64,000 bases of DNA from Burkholderiales bacterium (GTDB lineage Bacteria > Pseudomonadota > Gammaproteobacteria > Burkholderiales > Burkholderiaceae_C). This document shows positions 42,329 through 52,654 of the stretch, in pieces. The position numbers and the translations under genes were made by a program. The DNA is taken from assembly GCA_016000265.1 (NCBI GenBank), contig JAECRL010000001.1, forward strand, positions 124,001 to 188,000. The letters are read 5' to 3'. The notes under the pieces are model-generated. The model was not told the DNA's origin and did not search any database. It saw only the letters and a program-made list of their open reading frames with translations. Each line of letters opens with the position of its first letter. The first letter of the stretch is position 1.

Positions 42329-42979
42329 ATGTCCGTTCCCCCGCCCCCCCCCTTCCGCCGCCCCGGCTTCCGCACGCGGGTGCTGCCCGTCATCGTGATC
42401 ACCGACGTGGCCCAGGCCGTGCCCCTGGCCGAGGCCTTGCTGGCGGGTGGCATCGACGCCATGGAGATCACCCTCAGGCACGCCGCCGGCCTGCCCGCCA
42501 TCGAGGCCGTGGCGCGGGCCGTGCCGCAGGTGCACGTGGGCGCGGGCACCGTCACGCGGGCGCCCGAGCTGGCCCAGGTGCGCGACGCCGGGGCCACCTT
42601 CGCCTTGTCTCCCGGTTGCACCAAGGCGCTGGCCAGCGCGGCCATCGAGCTCGGCCTGCCCTTCATCCCCGGTGCGATGACGCCGGGCGAGGTCATGCAG
42701 TTGCGTGACCACGGCTTCGGCCTGCTCAAGCTCTTCCCCGCCGAGCAGGCCGGTGGGCTGGGCATGCTCAAGGCCCTGGCCGGGCCGCTGCCCGACATGG
42801 CTTTCTGCCCCACGGGCGGGGTCTCGCCAGCCAACCTGGCCGACTTCCTGCGCCAGCCCAACGTCGCCATGGTGGGCGGCTCGTGGCTGACCCCACGCGA
42901 TCTGGTCGAGGCCGGTCGCTGGCCCGAGATCACCCGCCTGGCGCGCCAGGCCTGCGAGGTGGCGGACGGTCTGATCTGA
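42329..42979 (+). CDS. eda: KDPG/KHG aldolase
   Basis: A 216-residue class I aldolase that splits KDPG into pyruvate and glyceraldehyde 3-phosphate. Active-site residues are visible: Glu46 and Arg50 (AMEITLR) and the Schiff-base lysine Lys134 (LLKLFPAE). The phosphate-binding region is FCPTGGVSPANL. A proline-rich N-terminus (SVPPPPPFRRPG) precedes the fold. The ATG at 42329 is chosen although the frame is open into edd. Confidence 0.97.
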   Translation: MSVPPPPPFRRPGFRTRVLPVIVITDVAQAVPLAEALLAGGIDAMEITLRHAAGLPAIEAVARAVPQVHVGAGTVTRAPELAQVRDAGATFALSPGCTKALASAAIELGLPFIPGAMTPGEVMQLRDHGFGLLKLFPAEQAGGLGMLKALAGPLPDMAFCPTGGVSPANLADFLRQPNVAMVGGSWLTPRDLVEAGRWPEITRLARQACEVADGLI

Positions 42980-43006
42980 CGCAAAGCCTGGGCGGCTTTT
43001 CACAGT

Positions 43007-43042
43007 TCTTTACGGCCCGGCCACCCTGTCTTTACGACCCGG
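43007..43042 (+). promoter_or_regulatory. Direct repeat, candidate OmpR/CpxR-type response-regulator site
   Basis: TCTTTACGGCCCGG (43007-43020) and TCTTTACGACCCGG (43029-43042), 13 of 14 bases identical and 22 bases apart. On the other strand each contains GTAAAG, like the GTAAA half-sites of CpxR. It sits 55 bases upstream of the Spy-like gene and so may be the autoregulatory site of the downstream two-component system. Confidence 0.5.
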
Positions 43043-43096
43043 AGGCAAGATGACATCCAGCAGGCCAAGATCCGGTCTGCGTCATCGGAGCCCCAC

Positions 43097-43771
43097 ATGA
43101 AACAGCAAACCGCCCCCGCTTCCCGTCTCCTGTCTCCCCAGCGCGCGCTGGGTGCCCTGCTGGTGGGGGGCGCGCTGGTGTTCGCTGGCGGGCAACTCAG
43201 TCAGGCGGGTGCTCAGCCTCAGCCTGACGGGCAAGCCAGCGCCCAACCTGGCGCCCAAGCTGGTGGTCACATGGCGAAGCACCACGCTCGCCACCCCGGC
43301 GGCCAGCATGGTGGTCACCACGCCCATGGCCTGCCTTTCGCCGGCAGTGGCTTCGAGCGCGTGCTCGACGAGGTCAAGGCCACCGACGCACAGCGCCAGC
43401 AGATCAGGCAGATCACCGACCAGGCCCGCGCCGACCTGCAGGCCCTGCATCGGCAAGGCCGAGACGTCCACCAGCAAGGCATGGCGATCTGGACTTCGCC
43501 CAAGCTGGACGCGGCTGACGCCGAAAAGCACCGCCAGCAGATGCTCGGCCACCACGACCAGGTCAGCAAGCGCATGGTTCAAGCCATGCTGGACGTGGGC
43601 AAGGTGCTCACCCCCGAGCAGCGTGCCCAGGCGGCCCAGCTCATGAAGCAGCGCCACGAGCGCATGGGTGAGGCCGGCCCGGGCGCCCCCGCAGAGCGCC
43701 TGCAGAACCAGATGCACAAGCGCGTGGCGCCGCCTGCTCAGGCCCCCAGCGCCCCCGTCCCTGCACGATGA
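43097..43771 (+). CDS. Spy/CpxP-like periplasmic protein
   Basis: A 224-residue exported protein. After the signal region (about 1-39), a His/Gly/Gln-rich stretch (HMAKHHARHPGGQHGGHHAH) could bind metals. The helical core carries two LTxxQ-type motifs, TDAQRQQIRQI and LTPEQRAQ, typical of Spy/CpxP proteins that act as periplasmic chaperones and sense envelope stress. It ends in a Pro/Ala-rich tail. The following response-regulator gene begins within 20 bases, making a stress-sensing operon like cpxP with cpxRA. Confidence 0.85.
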   Translation: MKQQTAPASRLLSPQRALGALLVGGALVFAGGQLSQAGAQPQPDGQASAQPGAQAGGHMAKHHARHPGGQHGGHHAHGLPFAGSGFERVLDEVKATDAQRQQIRQITDQARADLQALHRQGRDVHQQGMAIWTSPKLDAADAEKHRQQMLGHHDQVSKRMVQAMLDVGKVLTPEQRAQAAQLMKQRHERMGEAGPGAPAERLQNQMHKRVAPPAQAPSAPVPAR

Positions 43772-43788
43772 ACCCGGAGCGCGCGACA

Positions 43789-44514
43789 ATGCCGGACATG
43801 AGCGAGCACATCCTCCTGATCGACGACGACATGCGCCTGAGCGCCATGGTGGCGGACTACCTCCACAGCCATGGCTACCAGGTCTCGACCGCGCCGAGCC
43901 TGTCGGCTGGCCGTGAGATGCTGGGGCGCCAGGCCATGGACGCCCTGGTGTTGGACCTCATGCTGCCCGACGGCGATGGCCTGGACCTCTGCCGTGAGTT
44001 GCGCGCCTCGCCCCGCACCCGCAGCCTGCCCATCCTCATGCTGAGTGCCCGCGGCGAGCCCACCGACCGCATCGTCGGCCTGGAGATCGGTGCCGACGAC
44101 TACCTCACCAAACCCTTCGAGCCGCGCGAGTTGCTGGCCCGGGTGCGCGCCTTGTTGCGCCGCACCGCGGTGCACGCCGACGACGCCGATGTCTGGCGCT
44201 TCGGTCGCCTGGAGATCGACTCCGGCCTGCGCCAGGTTCGCCTGGGCGGCGTCTCCTGCGACCTGACCTCCTACCAGTTCGACCTGCTCAGCGTGCTGGC
44301 CCAGCACCCTGGTCGCGTGCTCAGCCGCGACCAGATCATGGACGCGCTCAAAGGCCACCCGCTGGAGGCCTTCGACCGCTCCATCGACGTTCACATCTCG
44401 CGCATCCGTGCGGCCATCGAAGACGACCCCAAGGAGCCGCGTCGCATCCTGACGGTGCGAGGCGTCGGCTACGTCTTCGCCAAGAAGCAGGACGCCGACC
44501 TGGATGCAGCTTGA
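43789..44514 (+). CDS. OmpR-family response regulator
   Basis: A 241-residue regulator with a receiver domain (phospho-acceptor Asp56 in LVLDLMLPDG, conserved Lys in LTKPFEP) and an OmpR/PhoB winged-helix output domain ending in RRILTVRGVGYVF. The start is placed at the ATG at 43789, which has GGAG at good spacing; an earlier ATG at 43768 overlaps the Spy-like gene stop. It pairs with the histidine kinase encoded next and probably binds the direct repeat upstream of the Spy-like gene. Confidence 0.94.
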   Translation: MPDMSEHILLIDDDMRLSAMVADYLHSHGYQVSTAPSLSAGREMLGRQAMDALVLDLMLPDGDGLDLCRELRASPRTRSLPILMLSARGEPTDRIVGLEIGADDYLTKPFEPRELLARVRALLRRTAVHADDADVWRFGRLEIDSGLRQVRLGGVSCDLTSYQFDLLSVLAQHPGRVLSRDQIMDALKGHPLEAFDRSIDVHISRIRAAIEDDPKEPRRILTVRGVGYVFAKKQDADLDAA

Positions 44515-44538
44515 CGGTCGTCCCATGAAGTTCACCCC

Positions 44539-45942
44539 ATGAAGACCCTGGCCCTGCGCATCTACCTCACGGTGGTGGCGGTGCTGCTCGTGTTCGCCTT
44601 GATTTCGGGCTGGCTCGCGCAGCGCAACCTGGAGCACGAGCGCAACCAGGTCCAGTCCCTGGCGGCCTGGAACGAGCGCGCCGCGGCCTGGGCCGAACTC
44701 ATCGAAAACAGCCTGCCCCCGGTGACCGAGTCAGCGGAGCTGCAGGCCCGCGTCTTCCTCGACTGGTCCGACCGCCTGCGCATGCCCATGGCGCTGGACG
44801 ACCCGCGCGGCACGCGCATCGCCACCTCGGCTTTGCTCGACGAAAAACTGCGCCGCGCCCCGGAGTTGCGCGACCGCATGCAGCGATCCGAACTCTCCGA
44901 CGGGCGCACGCTGTGGGTGCTGCGCACCTGGGGCTACCGAGCGCGGAGTGGCCCTGTCGTGATGGGGCCGCCGCGTGAGGGCGGGGGGCCGCCGCCCGAC
45001 GCGCCTCCCCCACCGCCTCGCGCCCAGCCCTGGCTGGAGCCCATCGCCTGGATGGTGCCGCCGTGGATGGCCGCGGGCGTGCCCGCGCTGGCGCTGGCCC
45101 TGGTCTTGTTGTTCGGCGCCGTCGCCCTGGGGGCCTGGCCGGTGGTCAACCGCCTCACCCGTCGCCTCAGTGCCCTGCGCCGCGGCGTGGAGGCCTTCGG
45201 CTCCGGCCAGCTGCAGCACCGCGTGGCGGTCGAAGGCGCCGACGAGGTCGCCGCCCTGGCCAGCAGCTTCAACGAAGCCGCCCAGCGCATCGAGGACCTC
45301 GTCACCTCCAGCCGCAGCCTGCTGGCCAACGCCAGCCACGAGTTGCGTTCGCCGCTGGCTCGCCTGAAGATGGCCGTCTCCCTCATGGCCGACGCCACGC
45401 CCGAGCGGGCCGCCCAGATCCGCAAGGAAATCCACCAGGACATCCGGGAGCTCGACGCCCTCGTGGAAGAGGTGCTGCTGGCCAGCCGGCTGGACGCCCG
45501 AGCCGACGTCGAGCGCGGCCCCGTTGACCTGCTGGGACTGGCCACCGAAGAGGCCAGTCGCGTGGGCGCGGAGGTCGTGGTGGGCGAGGGCTTCCCCATG
45601 CAGCCTTACTCGGGTGACGACCGCCTGCTGCGTCGCGCCGTTCGCAACCTGCTGGAGAATGCGCGCCGTTACGGCGGCCCCGACATCGAGCTGGTGCTCA
45701 CGCTGGGCCGGCGCTGCCTGGAGCTCACGGTCTGCGACCGCGGCCCGGGCGTGCCAGCCGAGCAGCGCGAACGCATCTTCGAGCCCTTCTACCGCCTGCC
45801 CGGTCACGCCGAGCACGCCGGGGGCGTGGGCCTGGGCTTGAGCCTGGTGCGCCAGATCGCCGTCCGCCACGGTGGGCAGGTGCGCTGTGAAGCGCGTGAT
45901 GGCGGGGGCAGCCGGTTCGTGTTGAGCTTGCCGGCGGGCTGA
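44539..45942 (+). CDS. Sensor histidine kinase (CpxA/RstB-like)
   Basis: A 467-residue inner-membrane kinase. Two membrane segments (about 7-27 and 178-200) flank a periplasmic sensor domain whose last part is a proline-rich stretch (PPREGGGPPPDAPPPPPR). HAMP (about 200-250), the HisKA domain with phospho-acceptor His267 (NASHELRSPLARLK), and the ATPase boxes NLLENARRYGG, DRGPGVP and GGVGLGLSLV follow. It would phosphorylate the adjacent regulator in response to envelope conditions, perhaps sensed with the Spy-like protein. Confidence 0.94.
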   Translation: MKTLALRIYLTVVAVLLVFALISGWLAQRNLEHERNQVQSLAAWNERAAAWAELIENSLPPVTESAELQARVFLDWSDRLRMPMALDDPRGTRIATSALLDEKLRRAPELRDRMQRSELSDGRTLWVLRTWGYRARSGPVVMGPPREGGGPPPDAPPPPPRAQPWLEPIAWMVPPWMAAGVPALALALVLLFGAVALGAWPVVNRLTRRLSALRRGVEAFGSGQLQHRVAVEGADEVAALASSFNEAAQRIEDLVTSSRSLLANASHELRSPLARLKMAVSLMADATPERAAQIRKEIHQDIRELDALVEEVLLASRLDARADVERGPVDLLGLATEEASRVGAEVVVGEGFPMQPYSGDDRLLRRAVRNLLENARRYGGPDIELVLTLGRRCLELTVCDRGPGVPAEQRERIFEPFYRLPGHAEHAGGVGLGLSLVRQIAVRHGGQVRCEARDGGGSRFVLSLPAG

Positions 45943-45957
45943 GCGGTCAGCCCTTCA

Positions 45958-47289
45958 TCAACCCCTCAGGCCGCGCCCGATGCCCTCGTAGTCCAGCCCG
46001 AACTGCTGGACCAGGCCCGGCTCGTACAGGTTGCGGCCGTCGAGCACCACGGGGCTCTTGAGCGTGGCCTTGATCTTGTCGAAGTCCGGGCTGCGGAACT
46101 CCTTCCACTCGGTCACGATCAGCAGCGCATCGGCGTTGTCGAGCGCGCCCATGGGGTTCTCGGCGTACGTCAGGCGGCTTTCGTTGCCGAAGATGCGCTG
46201 GGCCTCGGGCATGGCCACCGGGTCGTAGGCCGTCACGGTGGCGCCGCGCTGGAACAGCTCGGCCAGCACCACGCGGCTGGTGGCTTCGCGCATGTCGTCG
46301 GTGTTGGGCTTGAAGGCCAGGCCCCACACGGCGAAGTGCTTGCCAGCCAGGTTCTCGCCGAAGCGGCGCGTCACCTTCTCGATCAGCACGTGCTTCTGGT
46401 GGTCGTTGGCGGCCTCCACGGCCTTGAGCACCTTCAGCTCCTGGCCTTCGTCCGAGGCGGTCTTGATCAGCGCCTTGACGTCCTTGGGGAAGCAGCTGCC
46501 CCCGTAGCCGCAACCGGCGTACAGGAAGTGCGTGCCGATGCGGGGGTCGGAGCCGATGCCCAGGCGCACCTGCTCGATGTCGGCGCCCATCTTCTCGGCC
46601 AGCAGGGCCAGCTCGTTCATGAAGCTGATGCGGGTGGCCAGCATGGCGTTGGCGGCGTACTTGGTCAGCTCGGCGCTGCGCACGTCCATCACGACCAGGC
46701 GTTCGTGGTTGCGCTGGAAGGGCGCGTACAGGGCGCGCATCAGCAAAATGGCTTGCTCGTCGTCGGCGCCCACCACGATGCGGTCCGGGCGCATGAAGTC
46801 GTCCACCGCCGCGCCTTCCTTGAGGAACTCGGGGTTCGACACCACGGCGTACTTGGCGTCCGAGCCGCGCTGGGCCAGCTCGTCGGCCACGGCGGCGCGC
46901 ACCTTGTCGGCGGTGCCCACGGGCACGGTGGACTTGTCGACGATGACCTTGTAGTCCGTCATCAGGCGGCCGATGTTGCGGGCCGCGGCCAGCACGTACT
47001 GCAGGTCGGCCGAGCCGTCTTCATCGGGGGGCGTGCCCACGGCGATGAACTGGATGGTGCCGTGCGCCACGGCGCGTTCGATGTCGGTGGTGAAGTGCAG
47101 TCGGCCTGCCTTCACGTTGCGGGCCACGACCTGATCCAGGCCCGGCTCGTGAATGGGGATGCCACCTTCTTCCAGGATGCGGATCTTGTTGGGGTCCACG
47201 TCCAGGCACAGCACGTCATTGCCCATTTCGGCCAGGCAGGCTCCGGTGACCAGGCCCACATAGCCGGTGCCGACAACAGAAACTTTCAT
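45958..47289 (-). CDS. ugd: UDP-glucose 6-dehydrogenase
   Basis: A 443-residue enzyme that oxidises UDP-glucose to UDP-glucuronate with two NAD+. The NAD-binding start is [20 protein letters not shown]; the catalytic cysteine is Cys266 in [22 protein letters not shown] is a further signature. The start at 47289 is chosen over a longer open frame because it begins the Rossmann fold. It is co-oriented with the epimerase gene upstream, so the pair probably makes UDP-GlcA and UDP-GalA for surface polysaccharide. Confidence 0.97.
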   Translation of the reverse strand: MKVSVVGTGYVGLVTGACLAEMGNDVLCLDVDPNKIRILEEGGIPIHEPGLDQVVARNVKAGRLHFTTDIERAVAHGTIQFIAVGTPPDEDGSADLQYVLAAARNIGRLMTDYKVIVDKSTVPVGTADKVRAAVADELAQRGSDAKYAVVSNPEFLKEGAAVDDFMRPDRIVVGADDEQAILLMRALYAPFQRNHERLVVMDVRSAELTKYAANAMLATRISFMNELALLAEKMGADIEQVRLGIGSDPRIGTHFLYAGCGYGGSCFPKDVKALIKTASDEGQELKVLKAVEAANDHQKHVLIEKVTRRFGENLAGKHFAVWGLAFKPNTDDMREATSRVVLAELFQRGATVTAYDPVAMPEAQRIFGNESRLTYAENPMGALDNADALLIVTEWKEFRSPDFDKIKATLKSPVVLDGRNLYEPGLVQQFGLDYEGIGRGLRG

Positions 47290-47377
47290 GGTGTGGATCA
47301 GTGCGAGGTGAAACGAGTGGCGATTCTGACAGATGGCAGGTCCGGGTTGGGGTCTTTCCCGCCCTCGAATGCGGTGG

Positions 47378-48397
47378 TCAGACTCGGTGATGGTGGCGAT
47401 ACCACGCCACGAAACGGGCGACCCCTTCACCCAGGTCGGTGTGGGGCGACACCCCGGTCCAGGCCTGCAAGGCGCTGACGTCGGCGTAGGTGGCGGGCAC
47501 GTCGCCCGGCGCCATGGGTTGCAGGTCCAGCTGGGCCGTCACCCCGAGCGCGCTTTCCAGGGTGCGGATGAAGTCCATCAGCTGGACCGGCTCGCTGTGG
47601 CCGATGTTGAACACCTTGTAAGGCGCCCAGGAGCCGGATGCCTGCGGCGCGTCGCGGTCGAAGGCCTCGTCGGCCACGGGGGGGCGGTCCAGTGTGGCGA
47701 CCACCCCGGCGACGATGTCGTCGATGTAGGTGAAGTCCCGGCGCATCTGGCCGTGGTTGAAGACCTTGATGGGCTCGCCAGCCAGCATGGCGCGGGCAAA
47801 CAGCATCGGCGCCATATCCGGTCGGCCCCAGGGGCCGTAGACCGTGAAAAAGCGCAGGCCGGTGGTCGGCAGGCCATAGAGGTGGCTGTAGGTGTGGGCC
47901 ATCAGCTCGTTGGCCTTCTTGGTGGCCGCGTACAGGCTGACGGGGTGGTCCACTGCGTCGTTCTCGGAGAATGGCATGCGGGTGTTGCCGCCGTAGACGC
48001 TGGAGCTGCTGGCGTAGACCAGGTGAGCGGGGCGGTGGTGGCGGCAGGCCTCCAGCATGTTCACGAAGCCCACCAGGTTGGACTGCGAATACGCGTGGGG
48101 GTGGGTCAGGGAGTAGCGCACGCCGGCCTGCGCGGCCAGGTGGACCACGCCGTCGAAGCCCTCGGCGCCGAACAGGCTGTTGAGGCCGGCCATGTCCACC
48201 AGGTCGGCTTCCACGAAGCGAAAACGGGCGGCGTCCGGGCCATCCTCCAGGCACGCCACGCGGTCCCGCTTGAGTTGCGGGTCGTAGTAGTCGTTGAGGT
48301 TGTCCAGACCGATGACGGTGTCGCCGCGCTGCAGCAGCGCTTGCGACACGTGCATCCCGATGAAGCCGGCGGCGCCGGTGACCAGAATCTTGCGCAT
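47378..48397 (-). CDS. UDP-glucuronate 4-epimerase-like NAD-dependent epimerase
   Basis: A 339-residue short-chain dehydrogenase/reductase of the extended type. [15 protein letters not shown] binds [13 protein letters not shown] and the YAATK pair provide Ser, Tyr and Lys of the active site; [15 protein letters not shown] is typical of UDP-glucuronate 4-epimerases. It would interconvert UDP-GlcA and UDP-GalA, consistent with ugd 88 bases downstream. UDP-glucose 4-epimerase is a less likely alternative. Confidence 0.9.
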   Translation of the reverse strand: MRKILVTGAAGFIGMHVSQALLQRGDTVIGLDNLNDYYDPQLKRDRVACLEDGPDAARFRFVEADLVDMAGLNSLFGAEGFDGVVHLAAQAGVRYSLTHPHAYSQSNLVGFVNMLEACRHHRPAHLVYASSSSVYGGNTRMPFSENDAVDHPVSLYAATKKANELMAHTYSHLYGLPTTGLRFFTVYGPWGRPDMAPMLFARAMLAGEPIKVFNHGQMRRDFTYIDDIVAGVVATLDRPPVADEAFDRDAPQASGSWAPYKVFNIGHSEPVQLMDFIRTLESALGVTAQLDLQPMAPGDVPATYADVSALQAWTGVSPHTDLGEGVARFVAWYRHHHRV

Positions 48398-48448
48398 CCC
48401 GCCATTGTCGGTCAGGTCAGCGCGAACACACCGGTCGGTGGCGTCGCC

Positions 48449-49552
48449 TCAGGCGCGGGCGTCGCCCCAGCGCAGGTTGGTGGACTCGTCGCCCTGGTAG
48501 GTGGTCTTGCCGTGGCGGTCCACGCAGTACTGCGGCGAGGCGACCACGTCCTCGAACTCCGTGCCCTCCGACACCCGCGTGTACTCGAACAACACGCTGC
48601 GCCTGACCTTGCTGCCCTGGCGCAGGCGGCTGCCGTGCCCGATCCAGCAGGGGCCTTCGATGGTCACGCCCGGCTCCACGCAGGTGCCCGAGCCGATGTA
48701 GACCGGCCCGCTGATCTTGACGGTGTCCCAGTCGATGCTGGTGTTGAGCCCGACCCACACGCCCGGGCGCACTTCTTTGCCCGGCATGTCCATCTGGGCG
48801 ACCTCGCCGGCCAGCACGCGCTGGCAGACGGCCCAGTAGTCGGCAACGCGGCCGATGTCGATCCAGTTGAAGTGGCGGCTTTGAGCGTAAAAAGGCATGC
48901 CCTTCTCGGCCAGCAGCGGGAACAGCTGGCTGCCGATGTCGAACTCCTGGCCGGGCGGGATCAGGTCCAGCACGCTGGGCTCGAAGATGTAGATGCCGGT
49001 GGACGCCAGGTTGGACAGGGCCTCTTCGGGAGACGGCTTTTCCTGGAAGGAGGTGACGCGACCCTGCTTGTCGGCCACGACGATGCCGTAATTCTTGACC
49101 TGGTCCTTGGGCACCTCCAGCGCCACCACCGACGCCATGGCGCCCTTGGTCTTGTGCTCGAACAGGGCGGCCTTGAGGTCGAGGTCGATGATGGCGTCGC
49201 CACACAGGACGATGGTGGTCTCGTCAAAGAAGCCCGAGAAGTCCTGGATGCGGCGCATGCCACCGGCCGAGCCCAGCGGGCGGGGCACGATTTCGCCGTG
49301 TTCGCGGGCGCCTTCGAAGGCGTAGCCGATCTCGACGCCCCAGCGGTGGCCGTCACCGAAGTAGTTTTCGATCTTCCAGTGGTTGAAGGCGACGTTGACC
49401 ATGATCTCGCGCACACCGTAGCGAGCCAGGTGCTCGATGATGTACTCCATCACCGGTTTGCCCAGGATGGGCACCATGGGCTTGGGGGTCTGCTTGGTCA
49501 GTGGACGCACGCGCGTTCCCTGACCCGCGGCCAGGATCATCGCTTTTGCCAT
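48449..49552 (-). CDS. Sugar-phosphate nucleotidyltransferase with left-handed helix, copy 1
   Basis: A 367-residue enzyme. The N-terminal nucleotidyltransferase domain has AAGQGTRVRPLT and the metal site CGDAIIDLD; the C-terminal part (from about 265) has hexapeptide-type repeats (GPVYIGSGTCVEPGVTIEG). The family includes GDP-mannose pyrophosphorylases and glucose-1-phosphate transferases; the exact sugar is not clear from motifs. A second copy with about 78% identity over the full length (hand count) lies at 59673-60776 in the same orientation. Confidence 0.88.
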   Translation of the reverse strand: MAKAMILAAGQGTRVRPLTKQTPKPMVPILGKPVMEYIIEHLARYGVREIMVNVAFNHWKIENYFGDGHRWGVEIGYAFEGAREHGEIVPRPLGSAGGMRRIQDFSGFFDETTIVLCGDAIIDLDLKAALFEHKTKGAMASVVALEVPKDQVKNYGIVVADKQGRVTSFQEKPSPEEALSNLASTGIYIFEPSVLDLIPPGQEFDIGSQLFPLLAEKGMPFYAQSRHFNWIDIGRVADYWAVCQRVLAGEVAQMDMPGKEVRPGVWVGLNTSIDWDTVKISGPVYIGSGTCVEPGVTIEGPCWIGHGSRLRQGSKVRRSVLFEYTRVSEGTEFEDVVASPQYCVDRHGKTTYQGDESTNLRWGDARA

Positions 49553-49772
49553 GTTCTGTCTTTCGGCTGTCTTTTGGATGTGATAACGCCAGAGCGCTCA
49601 AACAATGATGCAACAGACGGGCTCAAAGTTCCGTCGGGGGTGGTGTTGTGGGGCCCTCGATTGAAGGGGGCGGGGTGGCGCAGGGGTGCGTTTCCCTCTT
49701 TCTGCCGTCTGACTGGCGCCACATGCCGGGATAAACTGACGACCCCTTCGGCCTGAATCTTCGGTACCCCAC

Positions 49773-50849
49773 ATGATCCTGATCACCGGCGGCGCCGGCT
49801 TCATCGGCGGCAATTTCGTTCACCACTGGCTGGCGCGCCAGGGCGCTGCATCGGCCGAGCCGATCGTGGTGTTCGACAAACTCACCTACGCCGGCAACCC
49901 GCACACCATCGCGGGGCCGCTGAAGTCGGGCCAGGCCACCCTGATCCAGGCCGACATCGCCGACCGCGACGCCGTGCGCCAGGCCCTGGCCACGCACCGC
50001 CCGCGCGCCATCCTGCACTTCGCCGCAGAAAGCCACGTCGACCGCTCCATCCACGGCCCCGGCGAGTTCATTCACACCAACATGGTCGGCACCTTCAGCC
50101 TGCTGGAGGAAACGCGCGCTTACTGGGGTGGCATGAATGAGGCCGACCAGGCCGCTTTCCGCTTCCTGCACGTGTCCACCGACGAGGTCTACGGCTCGCT
50201 GTCCGACACCGACCCGGCCTTCTCCGAGGCGACGGCTTACGCGCCCAACAGCCCTTATTCGGCCAGCAAGGCAGGCAGCGACCACCTGGTGCGCGCCTAC
50301 CACCACACCTACGGCCTGCCCACGCTGACGACCAACTGCAGCAACAACTACGGGCCGTACCACTTCCCCGAAAAGCTCATCCCGCTGATGATCCTCAACG
50401 CCCTGGACGGCAAGCCCTTGCCCGTCTACGGCGACGGCCTGAACATCCGCGACTGGCTCTACGTGCGCGACCACTGCGAAGCCATCTGCCAGGTGCTGGA
50501 GAAGGGGCGCGCTGGCGAGGTCTACAACGTCGGCGGCATCAACGAGATCAAGAACATCGACGTCGTCACCACCATCTGCCGCAAGCTCGACGAGCTGCGT
50601 CCGCGCGCCGATGGGGCCAGGTACGAAAGCCAGATCACCTACGTCAAGGACCGCCCGGGCCACGACCGACGCTACGCCATCGACCCCAGCAAGATCCAGC
50701 GCGAGATCGGCTGGAAGCCGGCGGAGACCTTCGAGACGGGCATCAACAAGACGGTGAGCTGGTTCCTGGAGAACAACGACTGGATTGACACCGTGCGCTC
50801 GGGTGCCTACCGTGATTGGATCTCTCAGAACTACGCGGAGCGCACATGA
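49773..50849 (+). CDS. rfbB: dTDP-glucose 4,6-dehydratase
   Basis: A 358-residue SDR enzyme, second step of dTDP-rhamnose synthesis. [13 protein letters not shown] binds NAD; the active-site region is [11 protein letters not shown] (Thr-Asp-Glu) with [25 protein letters not shown] is characteristic of RmlB. It opens the rmlBDAC run, and its stop overlaps the rmlD start (ATGA). It is divergent from the nucleotidyltransferase gene across 220 bases that hold no gene I can support. Confidence 0.97.
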   Translation: MILITGGAGFIGGNFVHHWLARQGAASAEPIVVFDKLTYAGNPHTIAGPLKSGQATLIQADIADRDAVRQALATHRPRAILHFAAESHVDRSIHGPGEFIHTNMVGTFSLLEETRAYWGGMNEADQAAFRFLHVSTDEVYGSLSDTDPAFSEATAYAPNSPYSASKAGSDHLVRAYHHTYGLPTLTTNCSNNYGPYHFPEKLIPLMILNALDGKPLPVYGDGLNIRDWLYVRDHCEAICQVLEKGRAGEVYNVGGINEIKNIDVVTTICRKLDELRPRADGARYESQITYVKDRPGHDRRYAIDPSKIQREIGWKPAETFETGINKTVSWFLENNDWIDTVRSGAYRDWISQNYAERT

Positions 50850-51763
50850 ACATCCTCCTGCTGGGATCGGGCGGCCAGGTCGGCTGGGAGTTGCAGCGTG
50901 CCCTGGCGCCGCTGGGGGCCGTCCAGGCCTTTGACGCCCACACGCCGGGGCCCGACGTGGCCCCCCACCTGCGCGCCGATTTCACCCAGCCGGAGCAGGT
51001 GGCTGAGCTGATCCGCGTGGTGCAACCCGACGTCATCGTCAACGCCGCGGCCCACACCGCGGTCGACAAGGCCGAGTCCGAGCCCGAGCTCGCGCGCCAG
51101 ATCAACGCCCTCACGCCCGCGCTGATCGCCGCCGAAGCCGCCCAGCGCGGCGCCCTGCTGCTGCACTACAGCACCGACTACGTCTTCGATGGCAGTGGCA
51201 AGCACCCGCGCGATGAGGCCAGCCCGGCCGAGCCCTTGAGCGTCTACGGTCGCACCAAGCTGGAGGGCGAGCAGGCCATCCAGGCCAGTGGCTGCCGCCA
51301 CCTGATCTTTCGCACCAGCTGGGTCTATGGCGCGCGCGGCGGCAACTTCGCCCGCACCATGCTCAGGCTGGCCGCCGAGCGCGACGAACTCAACGTCATC
51401 GACGACCAGATCGGCGCCCCCACCGGGGCCGACCTGCTGGCCGATGTCACCGCCCACGCCATCCGCTACATCGCAGCCGGCAACGAAGACGCGCTCGGCC
51501 TGTACCACCTGGTGGCCTCGGGTCAGACCAGCTGGCACGCTTACGCCAGCTTCGTCATCGAGTGGGCGCGTGCGGCGGGCGAGCCCATTCGCGTGGCGTC
51601 CGATGCGGTGCGTGCGATCGGCACCATCGACTACCCCACGCCGGCCCGCCGGCCCCTGAACTCGCGCCTGTGCACCGACAAGCTGCAGCAGGTCTTCGGC
51701 CTGACCTTGCCGCCCTGGCAGCAGGGCGTCAGCCGCATGCTCACTGAAATCCTCGGACGTTGA
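50846..51763 (+). CDS. rfbD: dTDP-4-dehydrorhamnose reductase
   Basis: A 305-residue reductase, last step of dTDP-L-rhamnose synthesis. Patterns: [16 protein letters not shown] for NAD(P)[36 protein letters not shown] (Tyr/Lys) and [14 protein letters not shown]. The ATG overlaps the rfbB stop by four bases; the frame is open 30 bases further up. The next gene begins two bases after its stop. Confidence 0.97.
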   Translation: MNILLLGSGGQVGWELQRALAPLGAVQAFDAHTPGPDVAPHLRADFTQPEQVAELIRVVQPDVIVNAAAHTAVDKAESEPELARQINALTPALIAAEAAQRGALLLHYSTDYVFDGSGKHPRDEASPAEPLSVYGRTKLEGEQAIQASGCRHLIFRTSWVYGARGGNFARTMLRLAAERDELNVIDDQIGAPTGADLLADVTAHAIRYIAAGNEDALGLYHLVASGQTSWHAYASFVIEWARAAGEPIRVASDAVRAIGTIDYPTPARRPLNSRLCTDKLQQVFGLTLPPWQQGVSRMLTEILGR

Positions 51764-51764
51764 C

Positions 51765-52646
51765 ATGAACCGCAAAGGCATCATCCTGGCCGGGGGCTCT
51801 GGCACCCGCCTGCACCCCGCCACCCTGGCCATCAGCAAGCAGCTGCTGCCGGTCTACGACAAGCCCATGGTGTACTACCCTCTCAGCACCCTGATGCTGG
51901 CGGGCATCCGCGACATCCTGATCATCAGCACCCCGCAAGACACGCCGCGCTTCCAGGCGCTGCTGGGCGATGGCAGTCAGTGGGGCCTGAACCTGAGCTA
52001 CTGCGTGCAGCCCAGCCCGGACGGCCTGGCCCAGGCCTTCATCCTGGGGCGCAACTTCATCGGCAACGACCACAGCGCCCTGGTGCTGGGCGACAACATC
52101 TACTACGGCCACGACCTGCAGCGCCAACTGCTGAGCGCCCACGAGCGCACCGAGGGCGCCAGCGTCTTCGCCTACCACGTGACCGACCCCGAGCGCTACG
52201 GCGTGGTCGAGTTCGATGCCGACAAACGCGCCCTGTCCATCGAAGAAAAACCCAAGGCGCCCAAGAGCAACTACGCCGTCACGGGCCTGTACTTCTACGA
52301 CCAGCAGGTGTGCGACATCGCCGCCAGCATCCAGCCCAGCCCCCGTGGCGAGCTCGAAATCACCGACGTCAACGCCACCTACCTTCAGCAGGGTGAGCTC
52401 AGCGTCGAGATCATGGGCCGGGGCTACGCCTGGCTGGACACCGGCACACACGACAGCCTGCTGGAAGCCGGTCAGTTCATCGCCACGCTGGAGAAGCGCC
52501 AGGGCCTGAAGGTCGCGTGCCTGGAGGAGATCGCCTTCCGCTCGGGCTGGATCTCGCCCGAGCAGCTCAACCAACTGGCCCAGCCCATGCTGAAGAACGG
52601 CTACGGGCAGTACCTGCTCAAGGTGCTCAACGACAAGGTCTACTGA
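51765..52646 (+). CDS. rfbA: Glucose-1-phosphate thymidylyltransferase
   Basis: A 293-residue enzyme that forms dTDP-glucose, the entry step to dTDP-rhamnose. Signatures: [40 protein letters not shown] and [19 protein letters not shown]. It starts one base after the rfbD stop and ends eight bases before rfbC, confirming a tight operon. Confidence 0.97.
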   Translation: MNRKGIILAGGSGTRLHPATLAISKQLLPVYDKPMVYYPLSTLMLAGIRDILIISTPQDTPRFQALLGDGSQWGLNLSYCVQPSPDGLAQAFILGRNFIGNDHSALVLGDNIYYGHDLQRQLLSAHERTEGASVFAYHVTDPERYGVVEFDADKRALSIEEKPKAPKSNYAVTGLYFYDQQVCDIAASIQPSPRGELEITDVNATYLQQGELSVEIMGRGYAWLDTGTHDSLLEAGQFIATLEKRQGLKVACLEEIAFRSGWISPEQLNQLAQPMLKNGYGQYLLKVLNDKVY

Positions 52647-52654
52647 AGCCCGAC

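Noticed and set aside
47333..49756. An 807-codon plus-strand frame opposite the epimerase and nucleotidyltransferase genes
   Set aside because: It is antisense to two clear genes and has the His/Val/Gln/Gly-rich look of shadow frames in high-GC DNA.
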